A DNA stretch of 64,000 nt from Drosophila pseudoobscura (taxonomy: Eukaryota > Arthropoda > Insecta > Diptera > Drosophilidae). How positions within the stretch are numbered: the first letter of the stretch is position 1; each line of letters starts with the position of its first letter. The stretch lies in NCBI RefSeq assembly GCF_009870125.1, contig NC_046683.1, positions 46,949,869 through 47,013,868 on the forward strand, given 5' to 3'. The notes beneath the pieces were generated by a model, which was not told the origin of the DNA, made no database searches, and worked only from the letters and a program-made list of their open reading frames with translations. Below, one piece after another: positions 23,601 to 35,333 of the stretch. The translations under genes were made by a program, and so were the position numbers.

Positions 23601-26600
23601 GATAAGGCGACCGAACTGAGCGCCTTGGGATCCCAGGGGCAGCAGGATTAGGCGACCGCTGGCCAGCTCGTTGGCCAGGGACCCATCCAACCCCTCCAAC
23701 TCCTCCTGCTCGCCCACCAGCTCCACCTGGGACTCTTCCAGATCCAGCTCGTTCTCGGGTTCGCTCAGCTCGGGGGCTCCATAGGTGGAGGCGGGCTTGG
23801 GACTGGGCGGTGGGCCGTAGGTGCCGGCTGGTGTGACCGCCTTGACCTCAACGTCTGTGGGGATTGGCTCCGGCTCCGGTTCATCCAGCTGGCGCGCCTC
23901 TTCCTCGCCCTGGCCCAGGGCAGGGACATCAGCAACAGGCTGCTGCCCATCAGCAGTAGCAGCGCCATCGGCGGCGAAGTCCTCGACAGCCTCGAGTACG
24001 GGCGGCTGAAAGTCCCGGGCAGGGGCCTGGGCCACTACCTCCACAGTGTCCTGGTCCTGCTGGTCGTCGGGAGCTCCATAGGTGTTGGCAGGCGTACGGA
24101 GAGCGACCTCCAGTTCCGCTTCAGTCTCTGTTTCCGCTTCCTGCTGCTGTGCCACTTCGGTGGTGGTGGTCTCAGCATTCTCCAGAGTCTCGACGGCACT
24201 GGGAGTGGTTAGGGGTTCCGCCTCCAGCTTGGGCTGCTGCTCGCTGGGCAGGGCGAAGGGGATTCTGGGCCGAAAGCCAGCCGCTGGATAGGGCGTTGAG
24301 GCGTACTCCACCTGGCGCTGACTCTTCAGACGCCGCTGGGGCATGGCGGAGACGGTGGCCACGGCCAGGGCTGCGGCAAGGATCAGGATGGAAATGCTCT
24401 TCATGTTTCACGCTCTGCGATTGCTAACGGTTTGTGTCTGGCTGCTGTGGGTGCTCTCCTATTTATACATATGAATGGCATGCCCCGAATTCGTATGCTA
24501 CTTTGCCGTCTGCCTTTTGCCTTTTGCCTTTTGCTCCATCCATGCCAATTCTACATCAGAATTCAGTAACGGTCGCAAGGCCGTCTTTAAGTTTCGAGTT
24601 TCGGCTGTGATAACTCTATGGCTCTGGCCCAGAGCTCTGCCCCGATGCAGTGCACAGTGGGAATGCGAATCGGATCGGAGCGGATCGGATCGGGATGGAG
24701 TGGGATGGGGACGAACGACAATTATTGGCGCATTTAAAAACGTATCGTAGCCCATCAAGCTCAATGTTAATGTCGCTTTAATATCAACAGCCCCAACTTA
24801 ACTTAACCTTATCTCAGCCCAGCTCTGGCTCTGGCCCTCCCCAAAAACTCACGTCATCGTTGTCAACGTGCCTCGCATGCCACGCAGCTGACGCACGACA
24901 GAGTCACAGTTACAGTCAGGCTCTGACTCTGACTCTGGCTCTCATTTAATTTGAACACCGCACATGTCCATGTGGGAGATGGGGACGGTGACGGTGCCGC
25001 AGCCGAGGCCCATGCTGATCCATTTCGCCGTCTCTTTCTGGGCCAAAATTTATATTGGCAGCTAAACTATGAGGTTTTGGCGTGGTGGAAAAGAAACGAA
25101 GAAGCATGGTGGAACATGGGTGCTCTATAGAAATTCTATAGTAGTACTATTCCCTATAATATCCCTTATATTATCTATAAATAATACATCATTCATTCAA
25201 ATTCTCGAACATAGAGGAATTTAGATAAATAGGTTCCTCAAATATGTGCCAAAGCTTTTAGCTTTCCAAGGTAAACTCAATCTGAATCGTACCTATAATA
25301 CCTAACATCTAGGATAAATACCATGCATTTTGCTGCATTTTGTGATAAGGAACCGAAATGTAACCTTCTAGAATCTATAGTAGATGTTCTAAATGTTTCC
25401 AAATGCAAAAGTATCTCCCTGGCGTAACCTTCCCCGCCGCCAAGCCCATGTACTCCTCTTCAGTTTGGTGCAATCGAATTTGCCTTCATTGCTCGTTTTG
25501 CTCGATTTGCTCGTTTTGTTGCCGCCTGAGTGTTTTGATTTTCGGCTGTCGGTTTGCGGTCGTTTCCATAATTTCAACGGTGTGTTCATTAAATTAAAGT
25601 GGCCCAGATCTATAGGCACGCAAAGTGGCGCAAATGTAATCACAATTTCAAAGGCCCGTAGCCATGGCGTGGGCATGGGGAACGACATGCTTAGCAGAGC
25701 TCAGAGCGCTATCCGTCGTCGCCGTTGCCTCCGTTGCCTCCGTTTCCTAGGCTCTGCCCTGCCCTGCCCGCCCTGCCCAGCCCTCTACTGGCATCATCTC
25801 TTGATTCGAACTCCAATTTACAAGTTGGCCAAGTTGTTTGCCAACCTCCGCTGGCCGCTGTGCGCCCAACTTTGGCCCAAAGTATTTGCGCCCAGGCAGC
25901 CGTCTCATTGTAATTTAAATAAGCCTGGGGCTGGGCTGGATGGGATTGCAAGGGATGGGACGGGGTGGGGTGGGAGGGGAGGGGAGGGGATGACTGGCTA
26001 TAACTGGATTCCAGCTCCAACTGCCAAATGTCAGCGACAGACTTCGGAGATGGCGTAGAAGGCGACGACAGTTGGATTTACTCTCCTGCCGCCTGCCTAC
26101 CAAAAAGTCCATTAGCAATGGTTTTTACAACTTGGCACACATTCGTGGACCCACTCAGCCACCCACCTCCAACCACCTCCGACCATCAACCAACCAACCG
26201 ACCAGCCAGCCACCTCCTCAGTCCACCCAAGTGGATCCTACTTAACCAACCTGCCTCAGTCCTAGCCATGGTCCTGCCCCAGCTCTGCCCCTCCCGAGGA
26301 GCGCGTGAGATTTTACTCGCAAAACTTTTGCCCAAAGTTTGTTTTAACGCACGATTTGCCGAATTCCGAATGCCGCCTGCTGTTGATATCATATTCCGAC
26401 TCGCCACGCCCACTGCACTGCACGGCTTGCCATTTGATTTATGATTTTGGGCGGTGGACTGGTGGACTGGTGTACTGGTGGAATGGTGGATTTGCAGGAT
26501 TTCGTTTTGTCGCTAAAGGTGTAAAAAAGTTTTTGGCTTGCCTGTGAATTGAGTGGCGAAGGGCCAAAAGGGAGGACGGAAAATTAACTGCTTTCGAGCA

Positions 26601-27197
26601 ATAATACGATCGTAAAGATCTGGGATTTGGGGAGATTGTCAAGAGGGAAGGGTACAGTGAAATGAAATGAGACGAAGCTCAAAAGTTTGCAGAGGACTGA
26701 AATAATTGATGGAATTTTCAGACAAAATGATGATAGCTGAAAGTGGGCTTCAAATATTCCTAGTCTCTTAGGTCCTCTTAGTCGATGGTCAGAAATATTA
26801 ATGTTTATCATTACTCGACTCGAAGTTTAGGGATGAATTAGTCTTTAAAAACGTGTCCTGGAAACCACAAACTTTCTTGATATTTCAACAATGAATCAAT
26901 CTATAAAAAAAAAATTATTTTAATATATCGGCAAGTTGTTTGAGCCTTGAAAATTGTTGAACCTATTCAGATGAGCGGCACTGTATTTTTATATAAGTAG
27001 ATTCGTAATCAGCATCAATAGCCGATTCGATTTGACAATCTCGATATTTCGACATATCGATATCACAACATGATATCGCAATTCCAGACGCTTACTCAGT
27101 CTCTCCATCTCTCTCTCGGTGTCGCTCTTAGTCGTGGATGTGTGCGCCCCTTGTAAAAGTGGAGCGAGATAGCATAACAGTTGGTGCTATAAGAAGC

Positions 27198-27235
<38 letters not shown>

Positions 27236-30200
27236 TATAGCGGCATACATAATAGTAGCGGAAAATGAAAACAGATAAAATATTTAAAAATTCGAATAGA
27301 ATTCCATCATTAGATGGAAAGTGCAAGAATTAACATTCAAAAATAACTAGCGGTCGTGAGTCCTCTCTTGCTCTCTTTGGGTTTCCCCCTCTCCCCGCGG
27401 AGAGGTAATAAATTTTGAACATTAAATTGAAGATAGTAGATAATTTCAAAAATATCACAGAGGCCCCATTTAGAACCCATTTAAGTACGGCTAACTTCTC
27501 TCTGCGGATAGCTGGCAAAGCCGTTTGGCAAATATTGTTCTTTCTATCTTTGCAGACAAACATTCCCCAAGCATTTGTCGAAATAGCCCACATACCCAGA
27601 GCACTGGGCAAATCCTTGAGTTGAATGTTTCCTAATGCCATATTTATTTGCAAAATGTGAGCGGAAAATATTCATACTTAAGCACCTAACAATTGTGGCC
27701 TGCGGCATTTTCAGCCAACTTTTCCATAACTTGTTTGTTTTTCTAGAATTGTTTTTAGCACACACAAACATACAGAGAGGGTAGCGAGGGGGGGGGGTGG
27801 GGGTGGTGCAACTTTATTTGCACTTAAATGCAAAAATTTACACAACTTATTACAGTTGTTGCTATTGCTGTTATAAACTTTTTCCCAGTGGCAATTGCGC
27901 TTCTCGTTTGGTCCTGTTTGCTTTCCAGTCCACTCCGAAATATCCGACGACCCACTGGGGTCTCCTCTGTCCGTCCGCTCGGGCTGCCTACCACTGCCAC
28001 TCGCACTGCCACGCCCACGCCCACTGCCACTCGCAAGTCCACTGCCACTCCGACTGCCGCTCTTCCAAGCATCATCAGACTTTGCGCCTGCCGCTATGCA
28101 ACATTTTTTGCCACTGTTTGTTTGTCGTCGGTTGCATATTTGTGAATGTAAATGTTTGCAGAGCTCCGCCAGAGACTGCTCTGGCGGCTTCCACTCTTAA
28201 CCCTTTAGTGCAACGTAAATGCCAAGCAATTAGCAAGTTGGTGGGCCTGATACCCCATCCCCATCTCCAACCCCATCTCGTTGTGGTCCCGTCCGCTCTA
28301 ATTAGTTGAGCCAAACACACGAATCGAGTCGGACAAACCGTCGCCGCTGATGCTGACGCTATCGGTGCCCACCGGTGCGCTGGGGGCTGGGGGCTGGGGG
28401 CTGGGGGCTGGGGACTGGGGGCGGGGGCTGGCCGATGGCATTAAGTGTGAAAATTGAATTTCCAAATCACTCGACGACATCGTCGGGCAACAGCAAACGG
28501 AAATTGTGCAAATGCTGTGGGTGGAATGCCGAGTGGGTGCCGTTTCCCAGTTAGAAATGCGACTACGACAGCGACAGTTTACCTGTTCCCGGCCACAGGC
28601 ACAAGCAAAGCACCTGGCATCGTCATCAGCATTTGCATAGAGGCTGCACAGTGGTGCACAGGCCATCTAAAACGCTCCACGAAATTCTGCTATGAATTTA
28701 TACTCTGTGGAAATCTCGATGTCAGCTGCTGGGTCTCCCAGCTCCATTACATCTAGCCAAATGTTGAGACGGTAATCTAGAATTAGGCCTCGACTTGTAC
28801 CAGTGTTCGGGGAAGTTTTGTCGGCTGTCGTGAGGCTTTGGGTGTGCAAATCGAATAAAAATGGAGCGGAAACTCTAATGAATTTATGCTGCAACGTTTG
28901 CCAAGACTTCCACACCAACAGCGCTAACGAGAACGACAACGACAACGACATCGGAGTCGTCTCCGACTGATTGAATGCGCTGTGTTTGTGTGTTTGTGTG
29001 CTTGTGCGATTGTGTGTCTGTGGCAGAGAGTTGTTGACGACGCCACACATCCTTTTCTGCGGCCGCATCCATATTCATGTGATTTCCATATCATTCGATC
29101 CCCGTATCCGGTTACTATATTTGTGTGCCTCTGTGTGGTATTTTTCCAGTTAAATTCCTACGCGAAGTGACGCCCTACTTTCGGAAGGCGAGCATCATCT
29201 CGGAGGTCGGATGGGAGCTGCAGCGCGCCTTCCTCTGCCCGCTGGGACCGGGCGTGCCCACCTCCCCGCCCGCACCAAAGACAACGCCGCGCGCGGACAC
29301 GCGCTACATCCCCCTACAACTGACGCATCTGGCCAGGAATCTCAAGTACATCGATCCGGGTAAGTCCATCCAACGGAAACAGCTCATGCCCAGCCCTGCC
29401 CAGCCCTGCCCAGCCTCTATTCTATTCTCATCCCATCCCATTCCCCAGAGAACCGCTGCTTCGAGCTCCACTCGCCGGACGGAGTGCACTCGTGCATTCT
29501 GCGTGCGGCGGATTCTGCGGAGGCTCTGGTCTGGTTCAATGCACTGCACTCGGCGATGGGCAGCAGCACGCAACGGGCCCTGGCCGAGGCCAATCGGGCG
29601 CTGACCAATCTCATCGGAGAGCTGAAGCACATCGGCTGGCTGAGCAAGCGCCTGAACGGAGGCAGCTCGGGCAGTGCCGGAGGCGGCGGAGGGAGTGGCA
29701 GTGGGGCAGCCAGCGGCGGCAGCGGCACCTCCAACAGCGGAGTGGCCGGCGAGCTGGTAAGTGTAAGTTCATCATTCCCTTTCCTAACTCAAAGTAGCAA
29801 TCAGTAGCATCTCCTTTTCCTGAAGGATACGAGTGGACTACATTCATTAATATCCGATGATCGTTTACAGATCGGTAGATAATAGCCCAATATATGATTT
29901 TCAATACAAATGTCATCCACAGCCCAGCGGCCGTTCCAGCTCCGAGAGTTCGGATGAAAGTGACAAGTGGCTGCCCATATTTGTGGCCGTGACAGAGCGG
30001 GAGTTTCGGATATACGAGAGTGCCCCCTGGTCCGTGGAGGCCTGGAGTCGTCCCCTCGAGATCTATGCCTTGGCCACAACGCGTCTCGCCGGAGCCGGGA
30101 ACAATTCTTCGCTAAATGTAAGTGCCCGCACAACCTTCTCCTATCATCCGCCCTGTGGAAACCGTACGATGTGTTTTCTCTTTCAGGGCCAACAGACCAC

Positions 30201-30715
30201 GGTGTTTTGTGTGCGCTGCGGCACCGCTCGGGGAGTCCTCGTCTATTGGCTGCGATCGGAGACGCATCGCGACATGGCCGCCTGGGCCCGGGCCTTGGTG
30301 CAGGGCTCCCACCAGGCTGTCAACTATCAGAGGGAGTTCTCCTTTCGCTGCCTCTACCAGGGCCGCCAGTGTCAATTGGTTGTGCACATCAATCGTGGCT
30401 TTTTCCTGTACGATTGCGGGGGCTTTGCCCCCACAACGCCAACGGCGGCGGTGGCCGCCACCAAAACACAGCTCTGGCAGTTTGCCTTCGACAAGCTAAA
30501 GGGCTCGGCGGATGATGGCGCGCGGATGTTGTATCTGGATTTCGGCGATGATGGAGAGATTGTAAGTGCACAAGACTTGGCTTTCCCATCAATTGGATAC
30601 TAATTAGCTGTTTGCTATTTCTCCCCTGCAGGAACTGGACATGGAGTGCTGCCCCAAGCCGGTTGTCTTTGTCGTGCACAATTGTCTGTCTGCCAAGGTT
30701 CATAATATTGCCTAG
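20673..30715 (+). CDS. Syn1: syntrophin, alpha/beta class
   Basis: Cytoplasmic adaptor of the dystrophin-dystroglycan complex; its PDZ domain binds channel and receptor tails, and its C-terminus binds dystrophin or dystrobrevin. Seven coding exons with GT-AG ends and consistent phase: 20673-20914, 20991-21472, 29150-29359, 29449-29756, 29923-30117, 30187-30561 and 30632-30715, giving 631 aa. Residues about 32-80 and 249-345 form the split first PH domain. The PDZ domain lies between them at about 161-250, with the GLGI carboxylate-binding loop at 173-176 and the typical [12 protein letters not shown] and [10 protein letters not shown] segments. PH2 spans about 424-520, and the syntrophin-unique region about 520-631. 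Gly- and Ser-rich linkers sit at about 84-100 and 370-412. The ATG is the first after the acceptor at 20608. The 7.7 kb intron 2 contains a nested gene. The 3' UTR probably runs to AATAAA at 32068. All exons are intact. Confidence 0.95.
22310..22380. repeat. GGCTGGAT/GGTTGGCT repeat
   Basis: Imperfect 8-bp units in the Syn1 intron. Related GGATGGCT tracts occur at about 680-715 and 3876-3927. Confidence 0.8.
23082..23104. repeat. (CA)n microsatellite
   Basis: Eleven CA units. Confidence 0.9.
23251..23277. repeat. (CT)n microsatellite
   Basis: Pure CT tract just downstream of the nested gene's 3' end. Confidence 0.9.
23544..24404 (-). CDS. nested secreted PYPxAG/YGAP-family protein
   Basis: 286 aa, intronless, on the strand opposite Syn1 within its large intron. 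Residues 1-20 are a clear signal peptide ([20 protein letters not shown]). A basic segment with QRQ (29-31) leads to [17 protein letters not shown] at about 37-53, the block shared with the genes at 35-47 kb. The middle is acidic, rich in Glu, Thr and Ala. TYGAP/TYGPP units lie at about 109, 197 and 208. The C-terminus is Arg-rich ([12 protein letters not shown]). No enzyme domain is present, and a secreted structural or matrix role is an inference. The ATG chosen gives the signal peptide and lies 56 bp after a TATAAATA box. ATTAAA at about 23465-23470 is the likely poly-A signal. It may belong to the insect DUF4794-type proteins (recalled, unchecked). Confidence 0.9.
   Translation of the reverse strand: MKSISILILAAALAVATVSAMPQRRLKSQRQVEYASTPYPAAGFRPRIPFALPSEQQPKLEAEPLTTPSAVETLENAETTTTEVAQQQEAETETEAELEVALRTPANTYGAPDDQQDQDTVEVVAQAPARDFQPPVLEAVEDFAADGAATADGQQPVADVPALGQGEEEARQLDEPEPEPIPTDVEVKAVTPAGTYGPPPSPKPASTYGAPELSEPENELDLEESQVELVGEQEELEGLDGSLANELASGRLILLPLGSQGAQFGRLILAVEQPRQRSRSERLRRI
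24460..24467 (-). promoter_or_regulatory. TATA box of the nested gene
   Basis: TATAAATA on the minus strand, 56 bp before the ATG. Confidence 0.8.
27055..27101 (+). promoter_or_regulatory. possible internal Syn1 promoter (DRE plus initiator)
   Basis: A perfect TATCGATA at 27055-27062 lies within a cluster of CGATAT/GATATCG motifs. A TCAGTC initiator follows at 27096-27101, then a CT-rich run. It could start a shorter Syn1 transcript. The link is inferred from motifs only. Confidence 0.3.
27200..27230. repeat. (AG)n microsatellite
   Basis: About 15 uninterrupted AG units in the Syn1 intron. Confidence 0.9.
28381..28430. repeat. (GGGGGCT)n G-rich repeat
   Basis: Runs of four to five G separated by CT or ACT on the Syn1 coding strand; G-quadruplex-compatible. 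Confidence 0.8.
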
Positions 30716-32082
30716 AATGCGGCTCAATTGGATGGACCTAATCTACATATGATATAAATGTTGATATTTTAGGTGTAATGGAACTTTGTTACAATTTTCG
30801 ACTCTATTTTGATCGTGTACATTTGTTAAACTACATATCTTCAAATGTTTAAGATTCTTCAAGCTGTCCTACTCTAAGGTCCTCATTAATTTGTGTTAAT
30901 AACGTTTCACACACTTTGTAGGCGTGTAAAAGATTGCAATATTTTGTTAACTCTGTCAATTAGGTAAGATTATGAAAAAGAGAGCGTTCGAGGGGAGAGA
31001 TGAAAGTTATTATATATTTAGGGTTTTTTTTTCGCAGAAATTTCTATAAAATTGTAACTTCTATTATGCCTAAAATAGAAACCATTATAGAAATTATAGA
31101 GTCCTTCCAGCAAACGACTTAGTTAATTTAGTAGGGAAAGGGAAGTATGGAAAAGGACAGAGGTATGTAGTTGAGCATTTTGTGCTTCCTGATGGCTATG
31201 GGAATGGAATAGATTAGTTTGGTAGGTACGTACATATAGCAGGCGAGAAGGCGAATGTAACACAAAGTAGATTTTTTTGAAAAAATAAACGAAAAACCAA
31301 TGCAAATACCGAGAAGCACAAACCAAAAAAAAAAACACAAAACAAAACAACAAAAAAAACCGTACAGAAGTGAGGGGGAAACCCGAAAAGCAAAACTGAA
31401 AAGAACTTTATTTAAATTGTAAGTAGACGTAAATTCATTTTATACGTGTGTCATATACACAGGATAACATCTAAAGAAGGATCGAAAGGAACGAAATCTA
31501 AAGCTAAATCTAATCTATCTAAATTAACAACATTTGCATAAACGTTGAACAATAATTATTGTAATTGTACTTAACTAATTGTATCTTGTACTTGTACCAT
31601 GTATCTAGTATCTTGTATCTTGTATCTAAACGAAGCACACATATCTCGATGCCCGCTACCAAGAGGCGTCGATATCGATCATGGACTAAACTCCCCAACT
31701 CAACTATATCTGTATACCAGTCGTATAGGAATCCGTACATACATTCATACATAGATACGTACTCGTACATACATGCAAACATATGTGCATTCCAGGCCAT
31801 TTCTCTACTCCCCAAATCTTCATGTACAAGCCATCTATCATATTCAATTATTATACATACATTTATATATACATACGAGTATCGGTAAAACGCCACATAA
31901 TCATTTTATGAAATTGAAAATTTCGCTATAAACACAAGAACAACTACAACAACAACAACATCAACCAACAACCAAAAGAAAACGAACCGAACGACAGAAA
32001 TCAATAAGAACATAACAAAACATAAGACGTACAATATTTTTAACGTAAGTAGTGTTGAATCTTCGATAATAAACTTATATAA

Positions 32083-32090
<8 letters not shown>
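30716..32090 (+). other. Syn1 3' UTR
   Basis: AT-rich region after the Syn1 stop. Candidate poly-A signals are AATAAA at 31284 and at 32068-32073, with a second AAATAAAT at about 32080. No other gene is visible. The extent is inferred from the last signals. Confidence 0.55.

Positions 32091-32115
<25 letters not shown>
32087..32115. repeat. (AT)n microsatellite
   Basis: Pure AT run directly after the last Syn1 poly-A signals. Confidence 0.9.
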
Positions 32116-32120
<5 letters not shown>

Positions 32121-33249
32121 CCATACAAATTGCCTTTTTGTGGGTTTTACTTTCAAGCTGAGTTTTATAATGGGAGAAAAGCTTCCAAGGCGATAATAGT
32201 ATGCATTTATTCTTATATTTCAGAAAATAAAAGGAAAATACATATATTCTCAAATTGTTAGCAACAGTGCAGTTCCTTTAACATTCGAGAACGATCTTGG
32301 TTCCACTCGAATGTTATCCGACATGGACTGATAATAATGAAACGTACGTCAATCGAAGTGACTATGGCCATTCACTTATGGCAAATTTCCACAGCGATAA
32401 ACGCCTTTTGCGTCATCCGAAGAATGTGCTCTAGGGGAACTCTAGTGGCGGCAAACATGGCTGATTCTGAGGACCAATTTTCCATTTGACAAAACTTTAC
32501 AGACTACAACCACCCGTAAACCTATCGACCTGCGATAGCCGACAGTAAACCACAAGAATCTATCAAACATCAAACGTATAAAGTTTCCTCAAATATGTAC
32601 TATATTTACGAGTGTGTACATATGCATGTCTTTGGATCTGGAGGCAATCAATGAACTTTTGGCAGCCTGTTGCTGTTGCTGCCCTCGGAGCACACATTTA
32701 TTTCCTGCATATGAATTTATTTTCAATTTTATCATTTCCCATTTAAGACGAAAACAAAGTCACCCAAGAACGTGACCAGCATGTCCAACAGCTGGCACGG
32801 TCAAGCCACTAACTTTGCTCATCGCAAAGTTAAGCCAACAAAACTACATACACACACACACACACACCCACACGATACACACACCCACAAACACTCACAC
32901 ACACACACAAATACACGCATACATACATATATGTACACAGAAGTATAGGCGAAAATGTAAAGTGACTTTTTGGGGTTGGGTCGGGCTGGCACTCTGACCA
33001 TCGTTGCGGTCAATGGGTGCCCAGGCCAGGCCGGGCCGGGTTTGAGGTGTAACGACCCAGGCCCGGCCCGGGCGTTTCTGGCCTCCTTCAATGCCGCAGA
33101 ATACACTCGGACACAAATGGAACCGAACCTACTGGTGGAATTACATTTCCGGCTTTTGGTGGCTTGCGGAAGTTTCGCGTCAAATTAAATGCTCAGGGTT
33201 AGAATTATGACAGCTCCCGAATTGGGGGGGAACTGGATCCAAGTACGAG
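32116..33249. other. intergenic, Syn1 to secreted-protein cluster
   Basis: No gene supported. It contains a 10-bp perfect hairpin at 32280-32315, a compound CA tract at 32850-32915, and a GGCCGGGCCGGG-like GC patch near 33030-33070. Confidence 0.6.
32280..32315. other. perfect 10-bp inverted repeat
   Basis: AACATTCGAG, a 16-nt spacer, then CTCGAATGTT. It lies about 200 bp after the likely Syn1 transcript end. Confidence 0.8.
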
Positions 33250-33257
33250 TATAAATA
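33250..33257 (+). promoter_or_regulatory. TATA box
   Basis: TATAAATA, 60 bp before the ATG at 33310. Confidence 0.8.
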
Positions 33258-33309
33258 CGCCTGGGCGGAAAACATTGCCATCAAATCGTAAACCAATTGA
33301 GCAGCGAAC

Positions 33310-34143
33310 ATGTCGAAAGGATTGGGAATGTCCGCCATACTAGTGCTCTGCCTGGCTCTGGCTCTGGTCCAGGCAGCTGTTATACGTCCTGAGCTCGAGA
33401 CCGAGCGCGAGCCCGAGCAGGAGACCACCACCAGATTGAGCTTGGAGGCAGATGTGACCACCGAAGAAGCCACTACGTTGGCAAGTCCCGCTTTGAGTCG
33501 CGATGAGGAGGCAAGCATACTGATTGACCCGGCCCCAGGAACCCTTCAGGAGGATATTGCACCCCAACAGAGGTCCGGGAAGCTCCTCCTGCTGAGCACC
33601 CCATCCAAGCGAACCGTGGAGATTGAACGTCAGCTGGAGGAGCAGGACGAGGGAGAGGATAGCAAGGCGGACGCTGTAGAGAGTGAGGCAGCAACCGCCA
33701 CCACGCCACACCCCACCGCAGATGAACAGACCACAGACAGCCAGGACAGTCCCACCACCGAGCGCATCGAGTCGGAGGAAACCACAACTCCGGCCACAAC
33801 AAAACTGTTTGCCATCGAGGGCACATTCGCTGGCGGGGACGCACCCCAGCCGAATGTGGCCGTATCCCTGGCTCAGGACTCTGTGAACTCCACAGTTTCG
33901 ATTGCCGAACAGCCGCAGGTGCCCGGCGACAACAATGCGGCCGTAGAGCTGGCCCTCGTAGAACCGGAGGCCGAGTACGTGCTGGTTGAGGGCGGCCACC
34001 AAGACGAGCTGGACCTTCAGCTGGGGAGCTTCACGCACATCGATAGCGATGTGCACTTGCAGCCAGTGGTCCACTCGGTGGAAATCGTCCCCACCAGCTT
34101 CGATGATCCTTTGATTGTCAATTACGTGCACAATTTGCGATGA
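33310..34143 (+). CDS. secreted acidic Glu/Thr-rich protein
   Basis: 277 aa, intronless. Residues 1-22 form a signal peptide (hydrophobic core AILVLCLALALVQAA). The mature chain is acidic and rich in Glu, Thr, Ser and Pro, with TT-rich stretches suited to O-glycosylation and a less biased C-terminal third ending IVNYVHNLR. No YGPP units and no PYPxAG block are seen, so it is an outlier in the cluster. It could be a diverged member or an unrelated gene with similar regulation. A second ATG at codon 7 would also give a signal peptide; the first is chosen for its position after the TATA box. AATAAA lies at 34402. Function is not recognised; an extracellular structural role is inferred from composition and neighbours. 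Confidence 0.85.
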   Translation: MSKGLGMSAILVLCLALALVQAAVIRPELETEREPEQETTTRLSLEADVTTEEATTLASPALSRDEEASILIDPAPGTLQEDIAPQQRSGKLLLLSTPSKRTVEIERQLEEQDEGEDSKADAVESEAATATTPHPTADEQTTDSQDSPTTERIESEETTTPATTKLFAIEGTFAGGDAPQPNVAVSLAQDSVNSTVSIAEQPQVPGDNNAAVELALVEPEAEYVLVEGGHQDELDLQLGSFTHIDSDVHLQPVVHSVEIVPTSFDDPLIVNYVHNLR

Positions 34144-35225
34144 CTCCGAATGAGAGATGGGGCTGGGGCTGGGGATGGAATCAATTAGCAAGCTCCGGTT
34201 GTCTCTTTGATGATGTTAAAGTTGATGTTTGTTTATAGTTGAAGTTTTAATGGTTTGTCGAACATATATTCTCAGTAGTGGAGCTGGAACGATAACGCAG
34301 AAAATTTGCGAAAAAATATTATTAAGAAATGATTTTTTTTTTTTGATTATAGTTGATTTATTATTAGAAATCTGTTTTGATTCTATGGATTTATTTGAAA
34401 CAATAAAATGTTGAAATCATATTATTTTATTCTTTTTGATATATTTATCCATAAATATTTAATCTGCAATACTTAATAATATTGGCTTAATCATTCATTC
34501 ATTGTAGAGTAAGAATCTATAATAATATTTTTTAAAGATTGCTCTTTGCTAATATTCCAGTTCAACAAGTCCTATTTGAAAATACATAATTCAAGTCGAA
34601 TGGTCTCAGTCGCACTCTCGTCTCTCCACTTAAGCCTCCAAGGAAAGCACTCGCATCCTCGTTATTCAATTTGAATGTTCCATGGGGCAGAAGGAGAGAA
34701 GTAACAGAGGGGAGTGGAGGGACTTGGAGACGACCCACGTCCTTTCGCATGCCACGCACGTTTCACGGCTAAAACTTTGCACATCCGCACGTCAAATTTA
34801 ATACGGATGCTTGGAGGTAAAACTCTCCCAGAAGCCTCCCTCCCCCGACCACGACTAGATCCGGCGTACTCTGAAGAAGAGCTGTTTGGCTGTTGACTCC
34901 GCTGGGGCTGTCGTTGTCCCTGTCGCAAGGCAACAATATCGAACAACAATATTTAACAAAACATTCAATGACGTTAGACAAACAAAATTCAGAACGTGCC
35001 CGAACTTCCGGTGAAGATGGCAACGATAAAGACTGATGACGATATCATTTGAATGCTCGTTCTCGTACTGGCATACAGAGAATGTCTGATTTTTTAATTG
35101 CCAAGGGGCTTTAGAGTAGTATTTTGAACCCCATATGAATGGGATTTAATTTTTGGATTCAGCTTTAGAAGGATAAACACTTGAAAAAACATTTCTTTTA
35201 GGTGTAAATAACATTAGACAAAAAT
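34144..35225. other. intergenic between a rightward and a leftward gene
   Basis: AT-rich; no supported ORF. The poly-A signal of the left gene (34402-34407) and that of the right gene (reverse-strand AATAAA at 35226-35231) lie at its two sides. Confidence 0.65.
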
Positions 35226-35333
35226 TTATTTATTCCAAATACAAAAAAAAAGAAAACCTATAAATACTGAACTTTTAACAATAAAGAAGGTGTTTCTATA
35301 ACATCCTAGATGCTATATATACCCGATGAATTT

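Larger units (their letters stand above)
21473..29149 (+). other. large Syn1 intron between PDZ exon and next exon
   Basis: Bounded by GAAG|GTAGGT and TTTTTCCAG|TT. It contains one nested gene on the minus strand (23544-24404), a possible internal promoter (27055-27101), and many simple repeats. Elsewhere the open frames lack coding support. Confidence 0.85.

Noticed and set aside
28298-28666. 122-aa minus-strand ORF with a Pro/Ser-rich stretch
   Set aside because: The Pro/Ser part is the GGGGGCT repeat read in reverse; the rest has no coding signature.
33340-34191. 283-aa antisense ORF over the 33.3 kb gene
   Set aside because: Shadow of a biased sense frame; the sense frame has a signal peptide and a TATA box.
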